From positions 124,001 through 188,000 of the forward strand of contig VXMB01000001.1 of the NCBI GenBank assembly GCA_009841265.1: DNA of 64,000 nt. The letters are read 5' to 3'. The stretch comes from Gemmatimonadota bacterium (GTDB lineage Bacteria; JAAXHH01). The notes under the pieces were generated by a model. That model had not been told where the DNA came from. It worked only from the letters and a program-made list of their open reading frames with translations, and ran no database searches. The position numbers and the translations under genes were made by a program. Below are positions 26,640 through 34,044 of the stretch, in pieces (the stretch's first letter is position 1; the number at the start of each line of letters is the position of its first letter).

Positions 26640-28034
26640 TCAATGCATCATCCGGTGGTCGAGCATCTTCTGGATCGCCTCCTGGAGCCGGCTTTCCGAA
26701 TCGATCAGGAACTGGGCCGACGTCACGACCTGCTCGCCCACGCGGACGCCGTTCGTGGCCTGCACGTAGCCGCCCTCCCCTTCCATGCCGAGGGTCACCT
26801 CGCGCGGTTCGAACCTGCCGCCTTCGAGGGCTATGAAGACCACGTTGCGCTCCCCGCTGTGAATGACCGCGCTGCCCGGGATCACGAGCACGGGCCGCAC
26901 GCTGCGGGTAGACAGGCGGATATTGGCGTACATCTGGGGTTTCAGTGCGAGATCCCGGTTGGGGAAGACCAGCCGGATCTTGATGTCCCGCGACGCGCGG
27001 TCCAGGTAGGGATAGATGTAATCGATCGTGCCGCGATAGACCTTCCCCGGATTGTAGGGCAGTTCCATTTCGGCCGCCAGCCCCGGACTCAGCCACGGAG
27101 CATCCGCGTCGTACACGTGGGCGAAGGCCCAGATGGTGGACAGGTCGGCCATGCGGTACATGTCCATGCCGGGCGTGACTCGCATGCCCAGTTCGGCCAT
27201 CCGCTCTACGATGATGCCTTTCGAAGGCGCATGGATGGTCATCGTCCTGGCGATCGTGCCCCGTACCTCAAGTTCCCGGATCTGCACCTCGGTCACGTCC
27301 CAGTAGAGCAGACGGCGCTTCGAGGCGTCCAGCAGCGACTCCGCGCCGCGCGTTATGTTTTCAAACGTGCTGTTTTCCAGGTTTTTCACGTTCTGGAATG
27401 CCAGCAGGTATTCTTCCTGCGCCGCTACGAGTTCCGGCGAGTAGATGTCCAGCATCGGATCGCCCTCGGCGACCTGCTGGCCGGTCTCGTTTACGTACAG
27501 CTTCTCGATCCACCCCGCGTACTTGACGTTGATCCGGGAGAACATCTCCTCGTTGTAGTCCAGGTGGCCGACCGTTCGTATGGACCGGGTCAGCCGCCGT
27601 TCCTGGACGGTCGCGGTCTGGACGCCGATGTTTTGTATGGTGACTGGGTCAATCACGATAGCGCCGCCGCTGGATGTACTGGCAGATTCGTCCGTGGACC
27701 CCGCGGACATTTCACCATCCTCATGCTCGTGTTCCATTTCGGACTCGCGCCCCGCGTCGGCAGCCGACGCCTCCGCTTCGGCCGTACGCTTCAACGGCGT
27801 CAGGTTCATCCCGCAGATCGGACACTGACCGGGCTCCTCTGCGATCACGTTCGGGTGCATGCCGCACGTCCAGAGCTGGACCTGCGCCGTTTCGCCGCCC
27901 TCGGACGTGCCCGACGACTCGGGGTCGCCGCAACCGGCGAGCATCGCGGCCGGCGCGACGGCCACTGCGGCGGCCAGCCACAGGAAGATCAGTAACCGAG
28001 ACACCCTGCGGCGTATTTGTTTGACGTATCCCAT
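26640..28034 (-). CDS. cusB: CusB-like periplasmic adaptor lipoprotein with heavy-metal-binding domain
   Basis: A 464-aa membrane-fusion protein linking the RND pump to the outer-membrane channel. A signal sequence ends in a lipobox (MLAGC). Next comes a heavy-metal-binding module LWTCGMHPNVIAEEPG and QCPICGMNLTPL (about residues 53-80), then an acidic/His stretch (EMEHEHEDGEMS), then the usual barrel/lipoyl/hairpin adaptor domains (LDYNEEMFSRINVKYAGWIE; YSPELVAAQEEYL; VTPGMDMYRMADLSTIWAFA). The metal module supports periplasmic copper capture. It lies 16 bases from the channel gene and 76 from the pump gene. Confidence 0.93.
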   Translation of the reverse strand: MGYVKQIRRRVSRLLIFLWLAAAVAVAPAAMLAGCGDPESSGTSEGGETAQVQLWTCGMHPNVIAEEPGQCPICGMNLTPLKRTAEAEASAADAGRESEMEHEHEDGEMSAGSTDESASTSSGGAIVIDPVTIQNIGVQTATVQERRLTRSIRTVGHLDYNEEMFSRINVKYAGWIEKLYVNETGQQVAEGDPMLDIYSPELVAAQEEYLLAFQNVKNLENSTFENITRGAESLLDASKRRLLYWDVTEVQIRELEVRGTIARTMTIHAPSKGIIVERMAELGMRVTPGMDMYRMADLSTIWAFAHVYDADAPWLSPGLAAEMELPYNPGKVYRGTIDYIYPYLDRASRDIKIRLVFPNRDLALKPQMYANIRLSTRSVRPVLVIPGSAVIHSGERNVVFIALEGGRFEPREVTLGMEGEGGYVQATNGVRVGEQVVTSAQFLIDSESRLQEAIQKMLDHRMMH

Positions 28035-28050
28035 GATGGTCCTCCTGTGG

Positions 28051-29331
28051 CTACGGGAGCAATCCTCCGGCGGCCCGTTCCAGGTGGCTGAGGTACTTTC
28101 GATAGTTTGCCGTCTCCGCCACGTACCCCAGCCGGGTACGCAGCACCATGCGCTCCGCGTCGAGCAGGTCGAGAAAGTCCATCTGCCCCGTCTGGTAGGC
28201 GGCCAGCGTCGCCAGCACGCTGCTTTCCGCCTGGACGATCAGGCCCTGCTCGTAGACGTCGAGGGCCCGCCCGGAATGGCTGAGCCGTCCGTAGGCCCCC
28301 GCGACCTCCGCCGCGACGGCATCCAGGATGCGCTGCCTGGCATGTCGGCTTTCTTCCACCCGCGCCATGGCCTCCTGCACTTCGGCCCGGGTGCGACTCC
28401 GAAACACGGGCAGATTCACGCTCAGCATGACGCCGAATGCGTCTTTCCCCGCGTCCGAAGCCGGATGGTCCCCGATTTTCGGCACGGTGATATAGGAACC
28501 CTGCACCATGAAATCCGGGCGGTTGGCGAGGCGGGCGAGGCGAACGCCCAGTTCGTTTCGCCGGATCCGGGCGTCGACCGCATCCAGCTCCTGACGGACG
28601 GCCAGCGCCCGTTCGACCACCATGGATTCGGGCTGCGCGTATCTCGTGGTGTCAATGGACGCCACCGGATCGACCGGCGTATCAGACGGGCGGCTCAGCA
28701 CGCCGTTGAGCCGGGCAACGAGGGCGCTGCGCTCGCCTTCCAGCGTAATGCGCTTCTGCAGGATCTCCGACGTTTCCACGTGAGACTTGAGCACGTCGGC
28801 CTGCGAACCGCTCCCGGTGGCGTATTTTTCCTCCGCGGCGGCAGTGAAGGTCTCCAGCAATACCAGGTAGTCCTCGAGGATGCGCAGGGACCGGTCGACC
28901 CGGTACAGATCGTAGTAGACGGACTTCACTTCGTAGGCGATATCGCGGGCGATGGACTGGATGCCGGCCTTTTCGACCGCCGTTTCTTCCCCGGTCATGT
29001 CGCCGCGCAGGCTCAGCTTGCCCGGATAGGGGATCGTCTGACCGAAGGCCAGTACGTTCCGCTGTGGCCCGACGCGCGTTTCCGGCGAAGACAGCCACCG
29101 CGTGTACGATAATGCCGGGTCCGGGTAGGATGCTACCTGCGGCCGGCGGTGCTCCGCCGCGACCCTGCGCTGACGGGCCGCCTGCAGGACTGGGCTTCGG
29201 TCCAGGGCCTCGGCGACCAGCGCCTCGAGCCGCGGCGTCTGCGCCCGGGCCGGCTGAACGGTGGACGCCAGGGCGAAAGACACTGCGAGAATCACGATCA
29301 GAACGCCCGCATATCGTGGGAATACGGACAT
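28051..29331 (-). CDS. cusC: TolC-family outer-membrane channel (CusC-like)
   Basis: A 426-aa TolC-type outer-membrane efflux protein with a signal peptide ending at about VQPARAQ. Two helical repeats are visible, each beginning with a typical pattern (LVAEALDRSPVLQAARQRR; ALAVRQELDAVDARIRRNEL), together with PALSYTRW-like beta strands. It completes the tripartite copper/silver exporter with the two downstream genes. AGGAAG precedes the ATG at the right distance. No lipobox Cys is present, unlike E. coli CusC. Confidence 0.9.
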   Translation of the reverse strand: MSVFPRYAGVLIVILAVSFALASTVQPARAQTPRLEALVAEALDRSPVLQAARQRRVAAEHRRPQVASYPDPALSYTRWLSSPETRVGPQRNVLAFGQTIPYPGKLSLRGDMTGEETAVEKAGIQSIARDIAYEVKSVYYDLYRVDRSLRILEDYLVLLETFTAAAEEKYATGSGSQADVLKSHVETSEILQKRITLEGERSALVARLNGVLSRPSDTPVDPVASIDTTRYAQPESMVVERALAVRQELDAVDARIRRNELGVRLARLANRPDFMVQGSYITVPKIGDHPASDAGKDAFGVMLSVNLPVFRSRTRAEVQEAMARVEESRHARQRILDAVAAEVAGAYGRLSHSGRALDVYEQGLIVQAESSVLATLAAYQTGQMDFLDLLDAERMVLRTRLGYVAETANYRKYLSHLERAAGGLLP

Positions 29332-29383
29332 GGGCTTCTTCCTCGGTTGAAATGTATGGTTGCCAGTGATTACGGCCGGGCGA

Positions 29384-29445
29384 GCGGATAGGGCGGTCCC
29401 CGGTTGCGGATAGGACGGTCCCCGGTTGCGGATAGGACGGTCCCT
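29384..29445. repeat. 22-bp tandem repeat, 2.8 copies
   Basis: Three head-to-tail copies start at 29384, 29406 and 29428 (unit begins GCGGATAGGACGGTCCCC, ends GGTT); the first differs by one base and the last is cut short. It lies in the 288-base gap between the Cys-rich gene and cusC, within the likely leader of the efflux operon. A separate imperfect hairpin (GTAACCC at 29550, GGGTTAC at 29576, with an inner CGCG/CGCG stem) lies between it and the upstream gene. Neither has a known function. Confidence 0.85.
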
Positions 29446-29619
29446 GAAGGGCTACCGCGCCGCACTCCGGACCGGACGCGCCGAAATGAGACGGGGACGT
29501 ACCGGTAGCCGGACAGAAACGTATCTGAATGTCCAGGTACACGATACCGGTAACCCGTCGCGGATTACGCGTCGTGGGTTACGCTCACGGCCTGTTGTTA
29601 CGCTATGGAGTAAGGGGTA

Positions 29620-30066
29620 TTAAATGAGGTAGGTGCAGAAGAGTGCGCGCAATGGGGGTGGAGACCGGCTGGTTTCCATATCGGAAGACCATTGCGTGGC
29701 AAGAACCACCGGTTCAACCACCTGGAATCCCCGAAGCGGCGTGGTCAGGTCCAACTGATCAGGTTGAAAGGGAACGGATGCGGGCAGCGCGTCCGTCCCG
29801 GCTTGCCGGTATGGGGCCGGCTCGACGCTGCAGCAGGACATGGCCGGCATCCCCGCGGCGCATGTTTCCGGCGTATGGGCCGTCGCGCAGGAGTCCGGTG
29901 CCGGCGCCGTCGCACAACAGGCGTGGGCGCCGCCGGTCGGAGACGCGCCGGGAGTCGGGGCCATTGCCGTGATGCACGTGCCGACCGCGGCAGTGACCGC
30001 CAGGGACGGCGACGACATCGCGAGGGCAAGCATGAGGACGGTGAATCGCCTGGTCAGCCTGTTCAT
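29620..30066 (-). CDS. small secreted Cys/Met/His-containing protein heading the copper-efflux operon
   Basis: A 148-aa protein I cannot assign to a family. The start at 30066 has GGAG nine bases upstream and gives a clear signal peptide (NRLTRRFTVLMLALAMSS...). The mature N-terminal half contains repeated Cys with Met and His: GGAHACCATAP, DSCATAHTPETC and GMPAMSCCSV. The C-terminal half lacks Cys. It lies upstream of cusC, cusB and cusA on the same strand. Position and Cys/Met content suggest periplasmic copper binding or sensing (inference). A longer frame to 30183 exists but would bury the signal peptide. Confidence 0.6.
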   Translation of the reverse strand: MNRLTRRFTVLMLALAMSSPSLAVTAAVGTCITAMAPTPGASPTGGAHACCATAPAPDSCATAHTPETCAAGMPAMSCCSVEPAPYRQAGTDALPASVPFQPDQLDLTTPLRGFQVVEPVVLATQWSSDMETSRSPPPLRALFCTYLI

Positions 30067-30198
30067 GAACGGATGCTCCGGGGAATCAACGGCGATCAAT
30101 ACATAGAATCTACGCACATCCGGGTGAAATCGCAAACGAAAACCAGACCATCGGGCGGAGTGCGGAACCGGGCCGGCCTCCACCTCGGCGTGGTTTTC

Positions 30199-30438
30199 TT
30201 AATCGGAGCCCCTCTTTTTTCCCCTGACGCGCTGGCGCCTGACGAGCTTGACCACTTCCTTCACCGTGATGCTCGTCTCGACCGTCGGTATATCCAACGG
30301 TGATACGGGAGACAGCTCGGGGATGACGGCGTATCTCCGACCATCCTTCCTGCGAATGATGACCTTGCCAGTCGATTCCGCTTCGTCGAGCAAACTCGAC
30401 AGATGCTGCCTCGCTTCGGAATAGGTATATACATCCAT
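30199..30438 (-). CDS. Phd/YefM-type antitoxin
   Basis: A 79-aa antitoxin of the Phd/YefM kind: MDVYTYSEARQHLSSLLDEA, then GKVIIRRKDGRRYAVIPEL, which match the N-terminal DNA-binding fold. The C-terminal part is basic (KLVRRQRVRGKKRG). The start at 30438 gives the family-typical N-terminus; an in-frame Met at 30459 would overlap the toxin stop. The partner PIN gene lies immediately upstream on the same strand, which is the reverse of the common antitoxin-first order. Confidence 0.78.
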   Translation of the reverse strand: MDVYTYSEARQHLSSLLDEAESTGKVIIRRKDGRRYAVIPELSPVSPLDIPTVETSITVKEVVKLVRRQRVRGKKRGSD

Positions 30439-30445
30439 GGCGCAG

Positions 30446-30853
30446 TCAACCCCCCTCATCTTCCAAACGCACCACGTAAATGCCGAGCGACTCCGCGGCG
30501 CGGCCCAACGATCGGTCCAGGGTCAGCAGCGGCGCATTGTACCTGATGGCGGTCTCCAGCAGAAACGCGTCGGCCGCCACCCCCTTTATTCGAGACGCGA
30601 TCGACAGCACCTGCGCCATGTCCACGTCCACGTAACGCAGGGGTATGTTATCCAGGATCTCCATCCCTCTTCGAGCTTCCACGACGTCTATACCTTTCTG
30701 CCGAATCATGACGGACAGGGCCTGGCAGACTTCCCACCGGACGAATCCCGGCGCGATGAGGACATGGCCCGAAGCCGCTTCGGAAAGGGCGTCCCGTTCA
30801 GGACCCCGCATGACGGATGCGATAATCGCCGATGTATCGATGACCATATTCAT
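30446..30853 (-). CDS. PIN-domain toxin (VapC-like), first gene of the pair
   Basis: A 135-aa PIN-domain ribonuclease toxin. The start at 30853 has AGGGGG seven bases upstream; the longer frame to 30904 has no such signal. Active-site acids are all present: D6 (MVIDTSAIIA), E41 (RWEVCQAL), D95 (AADAFLLETA) and D113 (LLTLDRSLG). It is transcribed ahead of its Phd-like antitoxin, with 7 bases between stop and next start. A palindromic operator candidate lies immediately upstream. Confidence 0.85.
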   Translation of the reverse strand: MNMVIDTSAIIASVMRGPERDALSEAASGHVLIAPGFVRWEVCQALSVMIRQKGIDVVEARRGMEILDNIPLRYVDVDMAQVLSIASRIKGVAADAFLLETAIRYNAPLLTLDRSLGRAAESLGIYVVRLEDEGG

Positions 30854-30875
30854 GCGGAAACCCCCTTTTATGCAT

Positions 30876-30889
30876 TGTACAATTGTACA
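30876..30889. promoter_or_regulatory. palindromic operator TGTACAATTGTACA upstream of the PIN/Phd pair
   Basis: A perfect 14-base palindrome made of two overlapping-symmetry TGTACA boxes (30876-30881 and 30884-30889), placed about 10 bases before the toxin ribosome-binding site. YefM antitoxins are known to bind TGTACA cores to repress their own operon. The antitoxin here is YefM/Phd-like, so autoregulation is the natural reading. Confidence 0.6.
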
Positions 30890-31212
30890 TAAGCGTGTCA
30901 ACAAAAACCGCGAATGACCCGTTTTCCCTGCCTATGGGGTTTACCGCCAGGGGTCGTTACGCGTTGTCCGGCCTCAAAGACGCGGGACGCCGCTTAAAGG
31001 GGGTTTCACGTGGTCATTTCGTGGTTATTCGCACAATTATCCTTCTTTAGAGCCAATTGTTCACACACCGGTCACACTTTTTCCGTTATACTCGGGTAGA
31101 ATGGGCGGTTTTGGACCGACGCACTTCCAGAGCCTGAGTCATCGTCACCTTATAGACATTGGACCACCGGCCGTATATACGCACGTTAATCACGTATTCG
31201 GGGAAGGCGCTC
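30890..31212. other. divergent gap between the PIN toxin and the first MarR gene
   Basis: About 320 bases without a gene. A possible -10 box TATACT lies at 31087-31092 facing the MarR gene, without a good -35. An inverted repeat ACAATT (31033) / AATTGT (31055) is spaced 16 bases apart and could be a MarR operator. Both are weak. Nothing else was recognised. Confidence 0.3.
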
Positions 31213-31719
31213 ATGAACGGTGCAATGGGAGAAGGTGTCAGAGGAGAGTTGACGGACCGGTTTGTCTGTGCGATACAAATTCTGAGTCGATTGATGCACA
31301 TTGAACGTCTTGGCGAGCTGAAGAAACTCGGATTGAATGCGCACCAGGCAAATACACTGATGATGTTGTACCACCACGGCCCCACGCGGATGGGTGCCCT
31401 GGCGAATCACCTGGGCAGCAAGCTGCCGCATATGTCGATCATCGTAGATCACCTGGTTGGCAAGGGTTACCTGCAACGAAGTTCGGATCCGAGCGATCGC
31501 AGAGTGGTGATCTGCGAGTTTACCGACGACGGCAGGAAGGCTACGCAGCGGATCATAAACCATGCGAGGATTCGCGCGAAAAAGGTGGCCGAAAGGTGGG
31601 ATTTCAAGCAATTCGAGTCCGTGGTCGAGTCGCTGGAATCGTTATGGAACACCGACGAGGAAAGGTCTGTCGGCATCGTTTCGGATCAAAAGAAAGACAG
31701 GCTGTTCAACAAGATGTAA
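31213..31719 (+). CDS. MarR-family transcriptional regulator (first of two paralogues)
   Basis: A 168-aa winged-helix regulator. The recognition-helix region is ANHLGSKLPHMSIIVDHL and the wing is RSSDPSDRRVVICEFTDDGR, the diagnostic MarR signature. The start at 31213 is the first ATG, with GAAGG upstream. It shares a distinctive C-terminal pattern with the gene at 32541 (WDFKQFESVVESLE here, WDQEQLESVVKALE there), so they are paralogues. The ligand and targets are unknown. Confidence 0.88.
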   Translation: MNGAMGEGVRGELTDRFVCAIQILSRLMHIERLGELKKLGLNAHQANTLMMLYHHGPTRMGALANHLGSKLPHMSIIVDHLVGKGYLQRSSDPSDRRVVICEFTDDGRKATQRIINHARIRAKKVAERWDFKQFESVVESLESLWNTDEERSVGIVSDQKKDRLFNKM

Positions 31720-32540
31720 TGCCGGACCTGCATCCGGCGTCCCGCTGGCCGGATTGAATCGGTCCAGCCCGAACGGGTCGGGACGCCGATCAACGCCGGG
31801 ACGTCAACCTCTCTCCCGGTGGCCCGACCTGGTCGAGGTGCCAGTTCCGTGCCGGAGCGCCAGCCTCGCGCCGTGACACCAACCTCACCAGAGGCGCCGT
31901 ACTCTTCTATCCCGTAATCAACGCATACGCTCTGATCCGGTGATCGCCGCCTGACGCGCTCCGGTGGTCGCCGATTTCTTCCCCACCAAGGTCGCCGCCC
32001 ATCCACACCTGGTGATCGACGGACCTTGATCTCTTTAAGGCGATCACCGCCAAAGAATCCCAGTAATCGTCGCTTTTTCACCTGGTAATCGCCGTTCTAC
32101 CCTTCCACCGGTGATCGTCGCTTCCATCCGCTGTCATGTGCCCCTTCGGTCCGTATCCGGCCGCCCCTGAGCGGACCGCCCAAGACCGGACGGCATCACC
32201 GTGACCTGCTAAAACCCAGTGAAATCGCTCCAACATGCCGGATCGCGGCAACACACACCAAAGGACACGGGAAATAACTTAGCCGAGTTAAAGTTTGATT
32301 TGACAAATGTTAATTTGCTGGATAGTTTCTTATCAGTTTTGTTGGATTGTATGATTTTTCTCCGGGCATTCCCCGCCCCGGAGCTTTCGATTTGAATTTA
32401 TGCAGGAACGGCCCGTAAGCATTGAAGGAAGTACCACAGCCGCCTTCCAGTCAGGATCGACCGTTCCCGGGGTTTTTGCTTAAGAAACGGAATCTTTCGA
32501 TCTCGCAGAAAAGTTGCCTTACGAACCGCTCGCTCTACCC
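31720..32540. other. 820-bp gap between the two MarR genes with a phased degenerate repeat
   Basis: No credible gene. From 31939 to 32120 there is a series of 11-base elements close to GGTGATCGCCG (see the repeat entry). The segment 32277-32395 is AT-rich. It includes TTGACA at 32300-32305 with TAGTTT 17 bases later, a reasonable promoter for the second MarR gene, and a 7-bp hairpin CTCCGGG (32360) / CCCGGAG (32377) in the presumed leader. Confidence 0.5.
31939..32120. repeat. phased degenerate 11-bp repeats (GGTGATCGCCG-like)
   Basis: Direct copies begin at 31939, 31963, 31987 (half-site), 32011, 32062, 32084 and 32110. The first four are exactly 24 bases apart; the last three span 48 bases. 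One inverted copy (GGCGATCACCGCC) sits near 32039. Conservation is confined to the element, with unrelated sequence between. If read as codons the unit gives Gly-Asp-Arg-Arg, but an in-frame TGA at 31933 and a TAA at 32086 break the frame. Confidence 0.65.
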
Positions 32541-33029
32541 ATGGTGACCGATTTGAACAACGAACGCACGCAGGATATCTCAGACCGCTACCTGAATTCC
32601 GTGGAAGAAATCAACCGGATCATGTACAGCGGCCGATTACATGAATGGCAGGGGATGGACCTCTCGATTTCCCAGTTCAATACCCTGGTCATGCTGAAGC
32701 AGATGGGTTCCATGCGGATGGGAATGATCTCCTACTATCTGAAGAACACGCTGGCCGCAACGACATCGATCGTGGACCGCCTGGAGAAAAAAGGCCTGGT
32801 GGTCCGGACCAAGGATCCCGACGACCGAAGAGTGGTCATCTGCGAACTGACGGAAGAGGGTCAGAAAGCCACGGAGCGGTTCTGGCGTGTCGCCAGGGAG
32901 GCGGCACTGAGGGTAGCCGGAAAGTGGGACCAGGAGCAGTTGGAATCCGTGGTCAAGGCGTTGGAACTGATCCTGCGGACCCATAAGGAGATCGTTCAGT
33001 CCGGCGTTTCGTCCAGGGCCAACGAGTAG
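32541..33029 (+). CDS. MarR-family transcriptional regulator (second paralogue)
   Basis: A 162-aa winged-helix regulator. The recognition helix region is ISYYLKNTLAATTSIVDRLEKKG and the wing is RTKDPDDRRVVICELTEEGQ. The ATG at 32541 is used; an upstream in-frame TTG at 32514 would add nine residues and neither has a strong ribosome-binding site. It resembles the gene at 31213 along its whole length, and they probably arose by duplication. Its promoter is likely the TTGACA-containing AT-rich stretch near 32300. Confidence 0.87.
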   Translation: MVTDLNNERTQDISDRYLNSVEEINRIMYSGRLHEWQGMDLSISQFNTLVMLKQMGSMRMGMISYYLKNTLAATTSIVDRLEKKGLVVRTKDPDDRRVVICELTEEGQKATERFWRVAREAALRVAGKWDQEQLESVVKALELILRTHKEIVQSGVSSRANE

Positions 33030-33078
33030 TACCAGCCTGCCTTATTACCTTACGCGAACGACTGAATAAAAACCGAAG

Positions 33079-34044
33079 TTACGTGGTACGGGTCCTCATG
33101 AAGTGCCGCGCTGCACCGATGATGCCGGCGTCGTCGCCGAGTTTGGCAGGCACGATTTCGAGGATACTAGCGGACCACTTGTATGCGCGCCGCGCCACCT
33201 CCGCGCGGACGGGGCCGAAGATCAGATCACCCGCCTTGATGACACCCCCGCCTATGACGATCAGTTCGGGATTCAGCAGGTTGGTGAGACTGGACACGGC
33301 CGTGCCCAGGAGCGTGGCGGACCGGTGCATCACCTCGCGCGCCGTCTCATCGCCCCGGTCGGCCGCCTCGGCGATCATCTCGGCGTCGATGCGGCCGGGA
33401 TCGCCGCCGGCCAGCTCCGTCAACACGCTCGTCTGTCCGTCTCGTAGCCGTTCCCGCGCCTGTTCGGCGATGGCCGTCGCCGAGGCATAGGCTTCCAGGC
33501 ACCCCGGCGCGCCGCAGCCGCACATTCTGCCGTTCTCCACGACGGTCATATGGCCGATCTCGCCACCCGCGCCGTTGGAACCGCGCCAGACTTCATTGTT
33601 CATGATGATCGCGCCGCCGACGCCCGTCCCGAGGGTGATGCATACGATATTGGCAAAACCGGCGGCGCCCCCGACCCAGTGCTCCCCGATGGCCGCCGCG
33701 TTGGCGTCGTTCTCGATCGCCACCGGAAGCCCCAGGCGTTCCCGGAGCAAGGACTGGAGGGGAAGATCCACCCATTCCGGCACGTTCGGCGCGTAGACCA
33801 CGGTACCCGAATCCTCGGGGATCAACCCGGGCGTACCCACGCCCACGCCCGCCACGCGGTCCCTACCGCAGGAATCCATGGTCATCTCGACGCAGGCCAC
33901 CAGGCGGTCGATCACCTCCCCGGCGGTGCGGCTGCCCGATATGGACTGCCAGGCCCGGTGAGAAATGCGACCGCCTTCATCCACGACGGCGCTGTTGACG
34001 TTGGTCCCGCCCAGGTCCACGCCTATGACCAGGTCGCGCTTCAT
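33079..34044 (-). CDS. ROK-family glucokinase-like sugar kinase
   Basis: A 321-aa ROK kinase, expected to phosphorylate glucose or a related sugar with ATP. The phosphate loop is GVDLGGTNVNSAVVDEGG (about 7-24). The catalytic Asp lies in AIENDANAAAIGEH. The zinc-binding ROK signature is CGCGAPGCLEAYAS. The C-terminal nucleotide site is PELIVIGGGVI. The start at 34044 overlaps the gpmI stop by four bases (ATGA), so the two glycolytic enzymes are probably co-translated. The exact sugar is not certain. Confidence 0.9.
   Translation of the reverse strand: MKRDLVIGVDLGGTNVNSAVVDEGGRISHRAWQSISGSRTAGEVIDRLVACVEMTMDSCGRDRVAGVGVGTPGLIPEDSGTVVYAPNVPEWVDLPLQSLLRERLGLPVAIENDANAAAIGEHWVGGAAGFANIVCITLGTGVGGAIIMNNEVWRGSNGAGGEIGHMTVVENGRMCGCGAPGCLEAYASATAIAEQARERLRDGQTSVLTELAGGDPGRIDAEMIAEAADRGDETAREVMHRSATLLGTAVSSLTNLLNPELIVIGGGVIKAGDLIFGPVRAEVARRAYKWSASILEIVPAKLGDDAGIIGAARHFMRTRTT

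Noticed and set aside
29384..29445. CRISPR or att site in the efflux leader
   Set aside because: Simple head-to-tail 22-bp repeat without spacers or a mobile element.
31686..32081. 131-codon minus-strand ORF in the MarR gap
   Set aside because: Arg/Gly/Pro-rich shadow of the phased repeat with no homology signal and no ribosome-binding site.
31939..32120. CRISPR array
   Set aside because: Elements are only 11 bases, degenerate, with about 13-base gaps and one inverted copy; no cas genes.
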